Part shown: positions 63,303 through 64,000 of the stretch, in pieces
How the letters are laid out: the number at the start of each line of letters is the position of its first letter
Numbering within the stretch: position 1 is the first letter of the stretch
Position numbers and translations under genes: made by a program
Notes under the pieces: model-generated
The model's database searches: none
What the model was told of the DNA's origin: nothing
Seen by the model: the letters and a program-made list of their open reading frames with translations, nothing else
NCBI GenBank assembly: GCA_021628825.1
Contig: JAJXRY010000002.1
Span: forward strand, 372,001 to 436,000
Source of the DNA: Lachnospiraceae bacterium
Lineage (GTDB): Bacteria > Bacillota > Clostridia > Lachnospirales > Lachnospiraceae
Direction of reading: 5' to 3'
DNA: 64,000 nt

Positions 63303-64000
63303 TTTACTGGTAACTGCATATTTATTACTACTGTTTGTTGTGTATCCCTTCTATATGAAAGAAGGATATGTGGAGATCGGAAAAGCGAAGTATTCCTTTT
63401 GGATCCGGATTTCCTTAAGTGCAGCGGTAGTTTTGCTTTTATTTTTTGTGATCCAACTGATCCGGGAGCTGAAAGAAAAGAGCCTGCATCTTCAGGCAAC
63501 GGATATCAGCATCCTCGTATTTGTGGGAACGCTGTTTCTTACCTTTCTTCTGGCGGTAGACCGTAAGGAGGCACTGTTCGGAACAGAAGGCTGGAATATG
63601 GGCTTCGCGCTCTATGGAGTATTGTGCCTGTTGTATCTGATGATCCGGCTTTTGTGGAAGCCGGACAAATGGATCATTTATCTTGCATTATTTGCATCCG
63701 GAGTAATTTTTCCTGCTGGGGATTCTGGACCGGTTTTTCTATTTATCTCATCCCACTGGAAATTCGTAACCCCGGTTTTCTGTCCACACTTGGCAATATT
63801 AACTGGTTTACCGGGTATCTTGTGATTTTTCACAGCAGTGAGCGCATCGCTTTTTTTCTTTTATCGGAAGAAAAAGGAATGACAGCTTTTAGTGCTGTGA
63901 TTACGTTGCTTGGCTTTGCGGCAGGCTTCGGACAGGGAAGCAGCAGTGTGTTTCTGTTTTTTGCAGGTTTATTTCTGGCGCTTTTATGGATTGCTTCCTA
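63286..64000 (+). CDS. O-antigen-ligase-like membrane protein, 5' part
   Basis: At least 235 residues, continuing past the window. Repeated hydrophobic helices, and after repair of runs near 63708 and 63740 the sequence FLSTLGNINWFTGYL, typical of Wzy/WaaL-type proteins of clostridia. These polymerise or transfer polysaccharide outside the membrane. Its ATG lies inside the end of the previous gene. Confidence 0.65.

Overview
The window looks like the chromosome of an anaerobic, Gram-positive gut clostridium, most likely a Lachnospiraceae member. This is inferred from gene content, not from a marker gene: PerR next to a reverse-type rubrerythrin, indolepyruvate:ferredoxin oxidoreductase, a B12-riboswitch ECF transporter, GH3 and GH42 glycosidases, YvcK, many diguanylate cyclases and chemoreceptors, and strong AGGAGG-type ribosome binding sites. 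No rRNA, tRNA, CRISPR array, prophage or insertion sequence was recognised.

Layout. 1-5.3 kb: a PEP-synthase-like enzyme, a TetR regulator, and a DUF1538 transporter with a tandem PII-like protein. 5.3-10.8 kb: a lipoprotein, an MBOAT/SGNH O-acylation pair, murG, and an unknown membrane protein. 11.1-22.4 kb: cyclic-di-GMP and chemotaxis genes (three GGDEF proteins, one PAS-GGDEF-EAL protein, one chemoreceptor), a NapH-like ferredoxin with a small CXXC protein, a lone type IV pilin, and yvcK. 22.5-29.2 kb: pgi, an unassigned highly structured RNA candidate, a secreted coiled-coil protein, two GT-C glycosyltransferases and thioredoxin. 29.2-30.4 kb: a cobalamin riboswitch driving a DUF4430 protein and an ECF substrate-binding subunit. 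30.4-32.2 kb: a HipBA-type toxin-antitoxin module with three identical operators. 32.3-40.2 kb: a 2-hydroxyacid dehydrogenase, a GH3 enzyme with a beta-trefoil insertion, a GH42 beta-galactosidase, an Asp-box protein and a Nudix hydrolase. 40.2-47.9 kb: a two-component system divergent from a binding-protein/two-permease/fusion-protein operon. 47.9-52.4 kb: iorA-iorB-paaK-acetyltransferase. 52.4-64 kb: an MFS transporter, a DUF4854 lipoprotein, a second chemoreceptor, a small membrane protein, rbr-perR, a second two-component system, a GNAT enzyme, an RluA-type pseudouridine synthase, an AI-2E/YtvI-like permease and the start of an O-antigen-ligase-like protein.

Reading quality. Most long genes, including essential ones such as murG and pgi, are interrupted by frameshifts that disappear when one A/T (rarely G/C) run is shortened. 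Runs of 5 usually need 4; runs of 7 often need 5. I counted roughly eighty such sites by hand. The simplest explanation is homopolymer overcalling in an unpolished assembly, so I annotate whole genes across these breaks and note them.

Most interesting signals: the structured RNA at about 24268-24488; the riboswitch-ECF B12 locus; the triple-operator HipBA module; short palindromic repeats lying on stop codons of several genes; a matching TetR-type operator at two distant sites; and a 100-bp-period duplication behind a response-regulator gene.
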